Assembly (NCBI RefSeq): GCF_947499265.1
Contig: NZ_CANMNK010000004.1
Location: 535,338-599,337, forward strand
From: an uncultured Roseobacter sp.
GTDB lineage: Bacteria; Pseudomonadota; Alphaproteobacteria; Rhodobacterales; Rhodobacteraceae
Direction of reading: 5' to 3'
Length of the DNA stretch: 64,000 nucleotides
Positions 53,886 through 62,701 of the stretch are shown in pieces. Numbering within the stretch: the stretch's first letter is position 1; each line of letters starts with the position of its first letter. A program made the position numbers and the translations under genes. The notes beneath the pieces were generated by a model that saw nothing but the letters and a program-made list of their open reading frames with translations, was not told where the DNA came from and ran no database searches.

Positions 53886-54329
53886 TCACGCGGCGTCCGG
53901 GGGCGGCAGGAAATCCACCTCATGCAAGGCCGATAATCGCACCAGTTCGCCGGGATCTGTCACGCCGTCGAGTTGGATGAAGAGGTCAAAGAGCTTGCGC
54001 GCCGGGGCGACGCCAAACACGCATTTCGCCTCCGCGCCGGAGCGGTTGAAGATACCATGCGCGACACCTTTGGGCATGCGCACGGTATCGCCCGGACCGG
54101 CAGTATGAAGATCACCGAGGAATTCGATGTCGAGCGCGCCTTCCAGAACGACAATCCATTCGTCCTGCGTCGGGTGAATATGCGGCGGCACAAATGTGTC
54201 GGCGGGCAGCGTCGCGTGCCAGACAAATGCGTCATGGCTAAGCAGCTTGGGCACATAGGTTTGCCCCACAACATTCCATTTATGTCCCTCAAGCCCCTCG
54301 GCGGCCTTGGTCACACCTTTGTCCATCAC
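53886..54329 (-). CDS. Cupin-domain protein 2
   Basis: A 147-residue cupin, a paralogue of the one at 51241-51690: VPPHIHPTQDEWIVVLEG near 48-65, RMPKGVAHGIFNRSGAE near 83-99, and LHEVDFLPP at the end. It is the first gene of the minus-strand group, 13 bases before the monooxygenase start, and is divergent from the AraC regulator. Confidence 0.85.
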   Translation of the reverse strand: MMDKGVTKAAEGLEGHKWNVVGQTYVPKLLSHDAFVWHATLPADTFVPPHIHPTQDEWIVVLEGALDIEFLGDLHTAGPGDTVRMPKGVAHGIFNRSGAEAKCVFGVAPARKLFDLFIQLDGVTDPGELVRLSALHEVDFLPPPDAA

Positions 54330-54479
54330 CCGAATCTCCCCGTTCTTGGATTATCCGGGTAGTTTGCGTCGAAATGCGCGATTCGATTGTCCAAAAAACG
54401 AACCTTTGTTGGGTGGAGATGCTTTAGGCTTGAAATAAATTGGCGTCTCTCTAGGCTGCTAACCTTAATGCGAGGAACC

Positions 54480-55472
54480 ATGACAGACACCGCACAGACG
54501 GCTGGGCAGGAGTATTTGCCCAACCACCCGCTCATGCGGACCGGCGATCTGGAGGAGGCGCGCCACCGGGTGGCGCAAAAATTCTGCGATCACCGGCTGG
54601 AGGTGGCGCAGCCCCGTAACGCGTCCCTGAATGTGCATCACAACCACGCCGCAGGCCGTCATGTATCGATCAACTATCTGCAATACGGCGCGGATGTGAC
54701 CATTGATCCGGGCATGTTGGGGTCGTTTTACCTTCTGCAGATTCCGCTGTCGGGGCGGGCACGGGTCCGTCACCGCGGATCGGAGGTTTGTGCCACGCGT
54801 AACACCGCAACGATCCTCAACCCGGATCGTGAAACCCACATGGATTGGCGCGCTGATTGCCGAAAGTTGATTTTGCAGATCGACAAGCGGCACTTGACGG
54901 AGGTCGCGCGCGGGCTTGTTGGCACAGCTTTGCCGGGGCCGATCCGCTTTGATGCGGAGGTCGATCTGACAAAACCGGGTGGGGCGCAGATCAAGCACAT
55001 GCTCTTGTCCTGCGCCCGGGCCGTCGAACACGGGCAACTGCTTGCAAATGGCATCGGCGGCGTGGAAATGCGCGTGGAATATGACCTGGCACTTGCGCTC
55101 CTGACGCTTCAACGCAGCAACATTTCGCATATTATCGAGCGCTCAGACGGGCGGGCGATGCCAAAAGGGATCCGGGCTGCGGTGGAATTTATTCATGCCA
55201 ATCTGGCCGAGCCGATCACGTTGAACGACATCGCGCAAAACGCGGGCATGAATGTGCGAACGCTGCAAAAAGGGTTCCAACGGGTTTTGGGGCAGACCCC
55301 GATGCGGGTGTTGAAAAACGCGCGATTGGATGCGGCGCATTACCAACTGACCGTTCAGCGCGACAAGCCCAGTGTTATGAGTGTCGCGTTTGCCAATGGT
55401 TTTTCCCATCTGGGTCGTTTTTCGGCCGACTACAAATCCCGCTTTGGTGTTTCGCCCAGCCAGATGAATTGA
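54480..55472 (+). CDS. AraC-family transcriptional regulator
   Basis: A 330-residue regulator with a C-terminal AraC double helix-turn-helix (IRAAVEFIHANLAEPITLNDIAQ..MNVRTLQKGFQRVLGQTPMRVLKNARLDAAH, then SVMSVAFANGFSHLGRFSADYKSRFGVSPSQ) and an N-terminal sensing half resembling the AraC_binding_2 type. Start ATG at 54480 with GAGG upstream. Divergent from the cupin/monooxygenase group across a 150-base region, so it is its likely activator. Confidence 0.92.
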   Translation: MTDTAQTAGQEYLPNHPLMRTGDLEEARHRVAQKFCDHRLEVAQPRNASLNVHHNHAAGRHVSINYLQYGADVTIDPGMLGSFYLLQIPLSGRARVRHRGSEVCATRNTATILNPDRETHMDWRADCRKLILQIDKRHLTEVARGLVGTALPGPIRFDAEVDLTKPGGAQIKHMLLSCARAVEHGQLLANGIGGVEMRVEYDLALALLTLQRSNISHIIERSDGRAMPKGIRAAVEFIHANLAEPITLNDIAQNAGMNVRTLQKGFQRVLGQTPMRVLKNARLDAAHYQLTVQRDKPSVMSVAFANGFSHLGRFSADYKSRFGVSPSQMN

Positions 55473-55798
55473 TTTTCCTGAATTGGCGGTTTGGGCGTTT
55501 TGACGGGGTCTGGCGTCGGTCGGTGCATCAAGTTGAATGCTTCCATTGCTTCCATTGCTTCCATTGCTTCCATTGCTGCCATCACACTGCCGTGCGGATG
55601 TCGGTTTTGTGAACCTCACAGGTCTTCAAAGTAAAATGAAATCAAAGCCTTGCGTGTAATTTTCACCTGCCCAACGCGCGGTTTCCGAAGGAATCTGCGG
55701 CGCGTTAACGAGTTTTGAAGGGAGCTTCCTTATTTTGAGGCTTGGGGGACATTCGGACGGCTCGAATGTTTGTTGGTAACACTGTGGGTGATGTAAAA
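55473..55798. other. Intergenic region with a tandem repeat
   Basis: Between the AraC and GDSL-type genes. It holds four copies of a 9-base unit (separately listed). No gene is convincing; the minus-strand frame across it reads a Gly-Ser-Asn repeat but lies over the AraC coding region and has no ribosome site. Confidence 0.5.
55536..55579. repeat. Tandem repeat TTCCATTGC x4
   Basis: Units TTCCATTGC begin at 55541, 55550, 55559 and 55568, with a degenerate flanking unit on each side. Number of copies may vary by slippage. Its position 64 bases after the AraC stop does not suggest a protein effect. Confidence 0.9.
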
Positions 55799-56479
55799 AT
55801 GAGATTTTTGCTGTTTAAACTGTACGCTTTGATGTTCGTGCTGGTTGGATGTGGGGAATATGTGCCACACGATCAGTCTCCTCGCATTCTGGCGATGGGC
55901 GATTCCATGATGGCCTGGCATGCAGGCAATGATCGCGGTATTTCGGACAACATCGAGCAAATCCTGAACGAACCGGTCATTGACCGCTCCGTCGTTGGTG
56001 CACGGGTGCTCTACCACCTGCCAATTACGGGTGCGATGGGTCTCAGCATTTCCAAGCAATACGCACCTGGAAATTGGGACTGGGTCGTTCTTAACGGTGG
56101 CGGCAATGACCTTTGGCTTGGTTGTGGATGCTCACGCTGCGACAGCAAGATGAACCGCATGATCAGCGCAGACGGCAGCAGCGGTGAGATTGCCCGCATG
56201 GTCAAAAAAATGCGGCAAACCGGCGCGCAGGTGATTTATGTAGGCTATCTGCGCAGCCCAGGTGTGGGCTCGATCATCGAGCATTGCCGTGAAGAGGGAA
56301 ATGAGTTGGAAAGCCGTATTTCGCGGATGGCCAAGGCGGACCCTGGCGTGCATTTTGTATCGCTGCAGGATCTCGTGCCCTACGGTGACCGGTCGTACCA
56401 TTCGGGGGATCGGATTCACCCTTCTCAGAAGGCAAGCCGTGCAATTGCGATGCGTGTCGCGAACATCATCGCACGATAA
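55799..56479 (+). CDS. SGNH/GDSL hydrolase lipoprotein
   Basis: A 226-residue protein with lipoprotein signal MRFLLFKLYALMFVLVGCGEY, the lipobox LVGC giving the modified cysteine. The SGNH blocks are present: GDSMM (nucleophilic Ser), a conserved Gly, NGGGNDLW (block III) and DRIHPS (Asp-x-x-His). It would hydrolyse esters, for example of polysaccharide or lipid, at the periplasmic face of a membrane. The start at 55799 gives the lipoprotein; a frame to 55742 or 55766 is possible. It converges on the hydroxyacid dehydrogenase. Confidence 0.85.
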   Translation: MRFLLFKLYALMFVLVGCGEYVPHDQSPRILAMGDSMMAWHAGNDRGISDNIEQILNEPVIDRSVVGARVLYHLPITGAMGLSISKQYAPGNWDWVVLNGGGNDLWLGCGCSRCDSKMNRMISADGSSGEIARMVKKMRQTGAQVIYVGYLRSPGVGSIIEHCREEGNELESRISRMAKADPGVHFVSLQDLVPYGDRSYHSGDRIHPSQKASRAIAMRVANIIAR

Positions 56480-56488
56480 GCTCAGGCG

Positions 56489-57592
56489 CTACAGAATTCC
56501 GTTTCGGGGCAGGGCGACTTGCCCCATCTGTGCCAGTGTCAGGCTGATCTCTTCGGTGATGAGCTGCCAATATTGTGCCAAACCCGCTTCGCCACCTGCC
56601 GCAATGGCAAATTGTAAGGCGCGCCCGAAAAATACAAAGCTGGCACCCATCGCGTAGGCTTTGACCACATCCTCGCCAGAGCGCAGACCGGTATCGTAGA
56701 ACAACGGGTAATCTGCGCCCAACGCGGCGCGAATACGGGCCAAGGCAAGGATCGGTGGGGGTGCAGCATCTAACTGGCGCCCTCCGTGGCTGGACACTTG
56801 AATGGCATCGACCCCTTCGGCTTTCAAACGCTTGGCGTCTTCAACATCGGTCACGCCTTTGGCCACGAGATTGCCATCCCAACTGTCGCGTAACTGCTTG
56901 AGAAAATCCCAATCCGCCAGCGCACGGCTTTCTGTTCGGTCAAAATCAAAGCCGTCTTTCTTGAAATTCGCCAGATCCGGTGCGCCCGCCAGCAGGCTTG
57001 AAATGGACCAGCGCGGATGCAGCGCAAAGTCAACGAACTGCATCGGACCAATCCGGAATGGCATCTTGAACCCGCGGCGTAGCTCGCGCGGGCGACGTCC
57101 GACCTCGGGCACGTCCAGGGTCATGACCAGCGTGCGGTAACCCGCAGCCTTGGCGCGCTCCACCAGTTTCTTTGTGCCGCTGCCATCACCGCTGAAATAG
57201 AGCTGAAACCACGCGTGTCCGTTGGCTTCCTCTATGATCTCCTCCATGGTGGTCGACGCCACGGTCGACACGCCATGCGGGACCTGGTGTTTTGCGGCCA
57301 TCCGCGCGAACATCAGATCGGCACCGGGGCCTGACAGATTGCACATGCCCATCGGGCTGATCCCGAAAGGGACGTGCCCGGCATGATCGAAGACCGGCAC
57401 CGTCAAATCGCGATCTTTGACATTGACCAATACCCGTGGCTGCAATTCGATCTCGCGCAGGGCCGCCAGGTTGCGCGCTTCTGCAACGCCTTCGCCGGCG
57501 GCCCCGTCGATATAATCGAAGACCATCCATGGCAGACGCCGACGCGCGAGGCGCCGGGCGTCGCTGTAGGAATGGATGGCGCTTGCGCCCAA
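56489..57592 (-). CDS. FMN-dependent alpha-hydroxyacid dehydrogenase (candidate sulfolactate dehydrogenase)
   Basis: A 367-residue TIM barrel of the lactate dehydrogenase/glycolate oxidase family: FDYIDGAAGEG near 25-35, ISPMGMCNLSGPGAD near 79-93, IQVSSHGGRQLDAAPP with the catalytic His and Arg near 265-280, and YDTGLRSGEDVVKAYAMGASFVFFGR near 300-325. It lies 4 bases after comE on the same strand. Since HpsN makes sulfolactate and ComDE use sulfopyruvate, the missing step is sulfolactate oxidation, which this enzyme could do (the role called SlcD in Roseovarius). Lactate or other hydroxyacid oxidation is the alternative. Confidence 0.85.
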   Translation of the reverse strand: MGASAIHSYSDARRLARRRLPWMVFDYIDGAAGEGVAEARNLAALREIELQPRVLVNVKDRDLTVPVFDHAGHVPFGISPMGMCNLSGPGADLMFARMAAKHQVPHGVSTVASTTMEEIIEEANGHAWFQLYFSGDGSGTKKLVERAKAAGYRTLVMTLDVPEVGRRPRELRRGFKMPFRIGPMQFVDFALHPRWSISSLLAGAPDLANFKKDGFDFDRTESRALADWDFLKQLRDSWDGNLVAKGVTDVEDAKRLKAEGVDAIQVSSHGGRQLDAAPPPILALARIRAALGADYPLFYDTGLRSGEDVVKAYAMGASFVFFGRALQFAIAAGGEAGLAQYWQLITEEISLTLAQMGQVALPRNGIL

Positions 57593-57596
57593 AACC

Positions 57597-58151
57597 TCAG
57601 GCCTGAACGGACTTCATGAAGCGGTCGCGGATCACAACGGGGTCCATCGTGATAACCGGCAGCTTGATATTGCCGCTCTCGCATTTGCTGACAATCACGG
57701 TCATCTTTTTACTGTCGATGGCCGCTTGCAAGGCTTTACCAGTGTCTTTCGCGTCGCAGGTCACGACATTCTCGCAGCCACAGGCTGAAGCGACATTCTC
57801 CAGCTTGGTTTTCTTGCCCGCATAGGTGGGCTGGTCTCCCGTGGATCCATAGCTACCATTGTCGATGATCAGCAGGATGTAGTTGTCGGCCACGTTATTC
57901 GCGATCGTCGGCAGGGTGCCGAGGTTGGTCAGAACGGAGCCGTCCCCGTCGATGGAAATGACGGTTTTGTCTTGTGCCAGAGCCACGCCCAGACCGATGG
58001 AGGACGACAGTCCCATGGTGCCGAGCATGTAAAAGTTCGTCGGCTGATCGTCGATCATATGCAGCTCTTGGCTGGGCAGGCCGATGTTACAGACAACCAG
58101 GTGGTCACGCAGGATTGGCGCGATGTCGCGCAGGATTTCAGAACGGATCAT
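57597..58151 (-). CDS. comE: Sulfopyruvate decarboxylase beta subunit ComE
   Basis: A 184-residue thiamine-diphosphate-binding subunit: GTMGLSSSIGLGVALAQ near 48-64, and the TPP/Mg motif SIDGDGSVLTNLGTLPTI with NNV...IIDNGSYGSTGDQPT near 76-113. The start at 58151 overlaps the comD stop (ATGA). With ComD it converts sulfopyruvate to sulfoacetaldehyde. Phosphonopyruvate decarboxylase is an alternative given the same family, but the HpsN/O/P context favours sulfonates. Confidence 0.9.
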   Translation of the reverse strand: MIRSEILRDIAPILRDHLVVCNIGLPSQELHMIDDQPTNFYMLGTMGLSSSIGLGVALAQDKTVISIDGDGSVLTNLGTLPTIANNVADNYILLIIDNGSYGSTGDQPTYAGKKTKLENVASACGCENVVTCDAKDTGKALQAAIDSKKMTVIVSKCESGNIKLPVITMDPVVIRDRFMKSVQA

Positions 58152-58654
58152 TGGTCGCCGTAGCCTCCCCAGAAAGACGCATCCGTAAGGATCGCCACAG
58201 GTTTGTTGCACATAAAGGTGTATTTCAGGATCGCGTCCAACTCCTCCGCATCCGACTCCTTGTGGAAGTGGTAGGTGGGGATCAGCATCTGTTGCAGCAG
58301 CGCCTTGGTGTGAACGGCCATTTCCACCTGACAGGCCACGGGTTCGCGCAGCTCCCCCCGGTAGGAAATCAGCATCGGCAACGGCATGCGGTAGAATTGG
58401 GTCAGGGTCGCCAGCGTGTTGATGGTCACGCCGATGGCGGTGTTCTGCATGATGATCGCAGGCCGCTTGCCCCCCATGAATGCCCCGGCGCAGAGCCCCA
58501 TGCCCTCGTCTTCCTTGTTGGAGGGGATATGGTAAATCTCCTCGCGCGCCTCGATTTCATCGATGACGCCAGCCAGCTGTTTGCATGGCACTGTGGTGAC
58601 AAATTCGATGCCATTGGCAACGAAGTCATCCACGATTCTGGTATTGATGGACAC
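58148..58654 (-). CDS. comD: Sulfopyruvate decarboxylase alpha subunit ComD
   Basis: A 168-residue TPP-enzyme N-terminal (PYR) subunit: VDDFVANGIEFVTTVPCKQLAGVIDEIE near 9-36, with the key Glu in KEDEGMGLCAGAFMGGKRP near 46-64 and QNTAIGVTINTLATLTQFY near 70. The start is GTG at 58654 with AAGGAG 7 bases upstream. It is split from ComE as separate gene, as in archaeal and roseobacter ComDE. It is encoded between the universal stress protein and comE. Confidence 0.9.
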   Translation of the reverse strand: MSINTRIVDDFVANGIEFVTTVPCKQLAGVIDEIEAREEIYHIPSNKEDEGMGLCAGAFMGGKRPAIIMQNTAIGVTINTLATLTQFYRMPLPMLISYRGELREPVACQVEMAVHTKALLQQMLIPTYHFHKESDAEELDAILKYTFMCNKPVAILTDASFWGGYGDQ

Positions 58655-58707
58655 CTAGGCACTCCTTGTGGTGAAAGTATTATAATTCAGTATTTTACAG
58701 GTGGTAT

Positions 58708-59112
58708 TTAACGCATCACATAAACTGAACATGGCGCGTGACGCACGACCCGGGATGACGTTGAGCCCAGGAAGTAGTCGCTCAGACCAGGCTTGTGGGA
58801 GCCCATGATGATGCAATCCGCATCGATTTCTGTGGCATAGTCGACGATGGCGCGACCCGGGTGCCCTTGCAGAATAACGGCATCCACATCGCCCGCTTCG
58901 GCGACTTTTTCTTCCAGCTTGGTTTTTGCGGTCTGAAAGGCGTTTTTAACAGCGTCTTCAGGCAAATAGGCATTCGCCATGCCGGGTGGGGTTTCATAAA
59001 CGTGAACCGCGATGATCTCGCCGTCTTCACCGCGCAGGTGGCGCGCCATGGCCAGCGCTTCTGCGCTGATACCGTGATCCAGAGCGAGTGAAACGATGAT
59101 TTTCTTGTGCAT
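58708..59112 (-). CDS. Universal stress protein (UspA family)
   Basis: A 134-residue protein with the Usp fold: KIIVSLALDHGISAEALAMARHL at the N-terminus and the nucleotide-binding end DADCIIMGSHKPGLSDYFLGSTSSRVVRHAPCSVYV. The GSH-x9-GSTSSRVV pattern is the ATP-binding type. Start ATG at 59112 (the frame continues upstream but overlaps hpsP). It lies between hpsP and comD and is co-transcribed; its role in sulfonate use is unknown. Confidence 0.88.
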   Translation of the reverse strand: MHKKIIVSLALDHGISAEALAMARHLRGEDGEIIAVHVYETPPGMANAYLPEDAVKNAFQTAKTKLEEKVAEAGDVDAVILQGHPGRAIVDYATEIDADCIIMGSHKPGLSDYFLGSTSSRVVRHAPCSVYVMR

Positions 59113-59153
59113 GTCAGGTCCTTTCCTGTCTGCGCGGCCCCGGCTGATCTGGC

Positions 59154-60170
59154 CTAGGGTCCGGCGGTCGTGTGATCCGGTGTGAGAATGATCTTGGGCG
59201 CTGCAACCAAGCCTGCCCGAATGTCCTTGAAGGCGCGGTGGCCTTCGGAAAGCGGGCGCTCTTCCACCCAATCGAGGGCCCCGAGATTGCCATCAAAGAT
59301 GGCCGCTGCCGTCGCCTCGAAATCTGCGGCGGTATAGGTGTAGGTGCCGATGAAGGTGATCTCCTGCAGCGTCATGCGTCGGACATCCAATCCCCCGGTG
59401 GCTTCGCCCAGACCGATATGCGCGATCACGCCGCCCGCGCGCGCCAAAGCGCTGCAGGTTTCCCGCGTCGCGGCATAGCCCACGCCATCGATCACCATGT
59501 CGACGCTGCCATCTGCGGGCATGCCATCACCCCCCGGGGCGCAGGTGTCAAAACCGGCAACATCGGCAAGCCGTTCACGCCGCACCGCATTGGGCTCGAT
59601 CACTGTGATGTCGCGCGCACCCTGTGCATAAAGCGATAAGGCGGCACCAACGCCAATGGCACCGCCACCGATGACGGCACAGCGCATGCCCGACAGATCC
59701 CCCCCCAGAACGGCACGGCCTAGCCGTACCGCGTGCCAGCCGCAGGCAATGGGTTCGGCAAGCGCGGCCTGAGACAGGGTCACGTGATCGGGCACCGTGA
59801 CCAGATTGCGCACTGGCATTGCGACATAATCCGCAAAGGCCCCTTCGCGCGGCATCATCGAGATGATCTGGCGATTGGGGCAGAGGTTTTCGCGCAACGT
59901 CCTGCAGAAGTCACAGGTCTGGCAGGCCACCAGCGGGTTGATTGTCACGCGGCGCCCATCCTCAGGCCCGCCCACGATCACGCCTGCGGCCTCGTGACCA
60001 AGCGTCAGCGGGGCGGGGCGGCGAGCGTCATGTCCCAGGTAAGCATGCATATCGGAGCCGCAGATGCCGGAGGACATGATGCGCACCAGCGCCTCGCCAT
60101 CCTGTGGTTCAGGCATCGGGCGGTCCATGTAGGTCAAGACCTCGACGTCGGTGTAGATCAATGCCTTCAT
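59154..60170 (-). CDS. hpsP: Zinc-dependent alcohol dehydrogenase, HpsP-like
   Basis: A 338-residue medium-chain dehydrogenase: catalytic zinc ligands in GICGSDMHAYLGHD and LGHEAAGVI, structural zinc cysteines in CQTCDFCRTLRENLC near 85-100, and the nucleotide site AVIGGGAIGVGAAL near 155-168. In known DHPS clusters HpsP with HpsO interconverts the two enantiomers through a keto intermediate. The assignment rests on its place between hpsO and the usp/comDE genes; it overlaps hpsO by 4 bases. Confidence 0.85.
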   Translation of the reverse strand: MKALIYTDVEVLTYMDRPMPEPQDGEALVRIMSSGICGSDMHAYLGHDARRPAPLTLGHEAAGVIVGGPEDGRRVTINPLVACQTCDFCRTLRENLCPNRQIISMMPREGAFADYVAMPVRNLVTVPDHVTLSQAALAEPIACGWHAVRLGRAVLGGDLSGMRCAVIGGGAIGVGAALSLYAQGARDITVIEPNAVRRERLADVAGFDTCAPGGDGMPADGSVDMVIDGVGYAATRETCSALARAGGVIAHIGLGEATGGLDVRRMTLQEITFIGTYTYTAADFEATAAAIFDGNLGALDWVEERPLSEGHRAFKDIRAGLVAAPKIILTPDHTTAGP

Positions 60171-60919
60171 TTGGCGGTGAAGCCTCCATCCACAAACAGG
60201 GTTTGCCCGGTCACATAGGCCGAGGCGCCAGAGCAGAAGAACATCAGCGGGCCATCCAGGTCGACAGGTTCGCCATTGCGGCCAATGCAGGTTTGATCGG
60301 CATTGCGTTGCGCCAGCACCGGATCGGCAAAAACCGGCCCCGTCAGCTCGGTGCGGAAAAACCCCGGCGCCAGTGCGTTGGCGGTAATGCCATCCCGTGA
60401 CCAGGCCTCGGCCATGGCGCGCGTCATCTGCTCAACACCCCCCTTGGAAGCACCGTAGCTGATGCCGCCGGGAAAAGCACGGCGCGACTGAAGCGACGCA
60501 AAGTTGACGATCCGACCCCAACCGTTTTTCTTCATCGCGGGCACCATGGCCTGCGCCAGAAAGAACGGGGCCGCGAGGTTGAGGTTCAGCGTCACATCCC
60601 AGCCTGCATCGGTCACATCATCCGCGCTTTGACGGGTATTGATCCCCGCGGCATTGATCAGAATATCGATGGCCCCGAAGGGTTGCGCCGCGTCGCGTGC
60701 GATGTCCTGCAAGCTGTCGCGGTCGGAGAGGTCCGCCGTCAGGCTCGCCGTCTCGCCGGGCGTGTTTTCGCGCCAGGCCGCCAGGGCGTCGGCGCGCCGC
60801 GCCAGCCCGATGACGCGAGCCCCGGCCCGGGCCAGCAGGCTCGCGGCCTGCCGACCAAGGCCACTGCTGGCACCGGTCACGCAAACGGTTTTACCCGTCA
60901 CATCAAAGAGCTGGTTCAT
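60167..60919 (-). CDS. hpsO: Short-chain dehydrogenase, HpsO-like
   Basis: A 250-residue SDR: VCVTGASSGLGRQAA near 12-26 (TGxxxGxG), NAAG near 90 and the catalytic pair YGASKGG near 154. C-terminal family residues GQTLFVDGGF are seen. Paired with HpsP for DHPS isomerisation, overlapping by ATGA on the hpsP side and placed 6 bases after the hpsN stop. Confidence 0.87.
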   Translation of the reverse strand: MNQLFDVTGKTVCVTGASSGLGRQAASLLARAGARVIGLARRADALAAWRENTPGETASLTADLSDRDSLQDIARDAAQPFGAIDILINAAGINTRQSADDVTDAGWDVTLNLNLAAPFFLAQAMVPAMKKNGWGRIVNFASLQSRRAFPGGISYGASKGGVEQMTRAMAEAWSRDGITANALAPGFFRTELTGPVFADPVLAQRNADQTCIGRNGEPVDLDGPLMFFCSGASAYVTGQTLFVDGGFTAK

Positions 60920-60925
60920 GTCACG

Positions 60926-62233
60926 TCAATCATTGGCGGAAAGGTCAAAGTTCTCTTTCGGGAAGTATTTGTGCAGCCGCGCATCTGCTGAGCGTGCGTG
61001 ACCCTCCATGCCCTCAAGACGGGAGATGCGCGCGGTGGCCTCGGCAATCGGTTTCGACCCCTCGCGCGTTGCGCGCTGCCAGGTGACGATTTTCATGTAT
61101 TTATGCACCGACAGGCCACCGGTATATTTCGCCGATTGCGAGGTGGGCAGCACGTGGTTGGTGCCGGATGCCTTGTCGCCGAAGGCCACGGTGGTTTCTT
61201 CGCCGAGAAACAGTGAGCCGTAGCACTGCAGCCGCTCCAGCCACCAGGGCAGATCCGCGGCCTGCACGGTCAGGTGTTCGGGGGCATAGTCGTCTGAGCA
61301 GGCGGCCATTTCTTCGCGGTCCGCGCAAACAATGACTTCGGCATAGTCGCGCCAGGCGGCTTCGGCATTGGCGCGGTTCAGTTCCGGCAAATCTGCGATC
61401 AGCCCCGGTACGATTTCCATCACTTTTTCAGCCAGCGCGCGGCTGTCCGTCACCAACCAGACTGGCGAATTATAGCCATGCTCCGCTTGACCTACGAGGT
61501 CCGTGGCCGCGATGAAGGGATCGGCGTCCTTGTCGGCGAGGATCAGGCTGTCGGTAGGCCCCGCGATCATGTCGATGCCGACGCGGCCAAAGAGGATGCG
61601 CTTGGCCTCGGCCACGAATTGGTTGCCGGGGCCGACGAGAATATCTGCCTTGGGCAGGCCAAAGAGACCAAAGGTCATGGCCGCAACGCCCTGCACGCCG
61701 CCCATCGACAGGATATTATCCGCGCCGCAGAGATTGGCGGCGTAGATGATGGCGGGGTTGATCCCGACGCCGGGGCGAGGCGGTGAGCAGGCGGTGATAT
61801 GCTGGCATCCGGCCACCTTGGCGGTGGTCACGGTCATGATGGCGCTGGCGATGTGGCTGTAGCGTCCCCCCGGCACGTAGCATCCCGCAGCGCGACAGGG
61901 GATCGCTTTTTGCCCTGCGATCAGGCCTGGAACCACTTCAAGTTCTACGTCGCTCATGGTCGATTTCTGGGTCTCGGCAAACCTGCGCACATTGTCATGG
62001 GCAAAGGCGATATCGTCTTTGAGCTTTTGCGACACCAAGACCGAGGCGGCTGCGATTTCCTCCTCGTTGAGGATAATGCTGCCTTGGTAATTATCGAATT
62101 TTTCAGCGTATTTCAGCGCGGCAGCATCGCCGCCGGCCTCAATGTCGTTGAGGATGTTTTGCACGGTTTCACGCACGTCACCGGCGTCTGTCATCGCCGT
62201 TTTGGCAGCTTTTTTGAGGTACTCACGAGCCAT
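60926..62233 (-). CDS. hpsN: Dihydroxypropanesulfonate 3-dehydrogenase HpsN (HisD family)
   Basis: A 435-residue HisD-fold enzyme that oxidises (R)-2,3-dihydroxypropanesulfonate twice to (R)-sulfolactate with NAD. Features: AAGCYVPGGRYSHIASAIMTVTTAK near 115-140, zinc ligands in DLVGQAEHG near 245-255 and the catalytic Glu-His in DDYAPEHLTV near 318-327. The run with hpsO, hpsP and comDE separates it from true histidinol dehydrogenase; no other histidine gene is near. It is the first intact gene of the cluster. Confidence 0.93.
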   Translation of the reverse strand: MAREYLKKAAKTAMTDAGDVRETVQNILNDIEAGGDAAALKYAEKFDNYQGSIILNEEEIAAASVLVSQKLKDDIAFAHDNVRRFAETQKSTMSDVELEVVPGLIAGQKAIPCRAAGCYVPGGRYSHIASAIMTVTTAKVAGCQHITACSPPRPGVGINPAIIYAANLCGADNILSMGGVQGVAAMTFGLFGLPKADILVGPGNQFVAEAKRILFGRVGIDMIAGPTDSLILADKDADPFIAATDLVGQAEHGYNSPVWLVTDSRALAEKVMEIVPGLIADLPELNRANAEAAWRDYAEVIVCADREEMAACSDDYAPEHLTVQAADLPWWLERLQCYGSLFLGEETTVAFGDKASGTNHVLPTSQSAKYTGGLSVHKYMKIVTWQRATREGSKPIAEATARISRLEGMEGHARSADARLHKYFPKENFDLSAND

Positions 62234-62244
62234 TGAAGAGGTTC

Positions 62245-62472
62245 CTATTCATAGATGTCGTCTGGAAGAAGTGGTGAAACAGTCGTTACATCGGCAATCA
62301 TCAGCACAGTCAGTGATAAGAAGATTACAAACGGGACGGCCCGGCTGGCAATCTTCAGAAGCGATGTGTCTGTAAGACCAGTTATCACAACGCGGTTCAG
62401 GCCAAGCGGCGGTACGATTGTGCCCGCACCCAATCCGGTGACCTTCGTGATGCGGAACTGGAAATCGGTCAT
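62245..62472 (-). pseudogene. Remnant of a TRAP large permease (C-terminal 75 codons)
   Basis: The last 75 codons of a DctM-type permease are recognisable: GLGAGTIVPPLGLNRVVITGLTDTSL, then IASRAVPFVIFLSLTVLMIADV. In intact DctM proteins this is the end of a roughly 430-residue protein. Upstream of codon 75 there is no DctM sequence; the frame continues to 62838 but is unlike any permease and lies over the operator region. It ends 11 bases before hpsN, where hpsKLM transporter genes are expected, so a deletion has removed the DHPS transporter. Confidence 0.75.
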
Positions 62473-62701
62473 GCGGACCTCATTTGCAGAAGGTTTCAAG
62501 ATCGGTCCGCAGGTCAGGCACGAATTGCACCTGGCAAAAAGCGCGCGTGCCAGAAAGCGCCCGCAGCAGCCTTTGCAAAACACCGAAAGCAAGGCAGCCG
62601 GTGTGACCAAAATTGGCAGTCTGTGTTGTGCATTGTCATTCCCTATCAGGTTTGGAAACTGACCACGGATTCGATTCAGAAAATGGGGGTCGTTAAAGTC
62701 G

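Noticed and set aside
55143..55619. Minus-strand frame with Gly-Ser-Asn repeats
   Set aside because: Mostly antisense to the AraC gene and driven by the 9-base tandem repeat.
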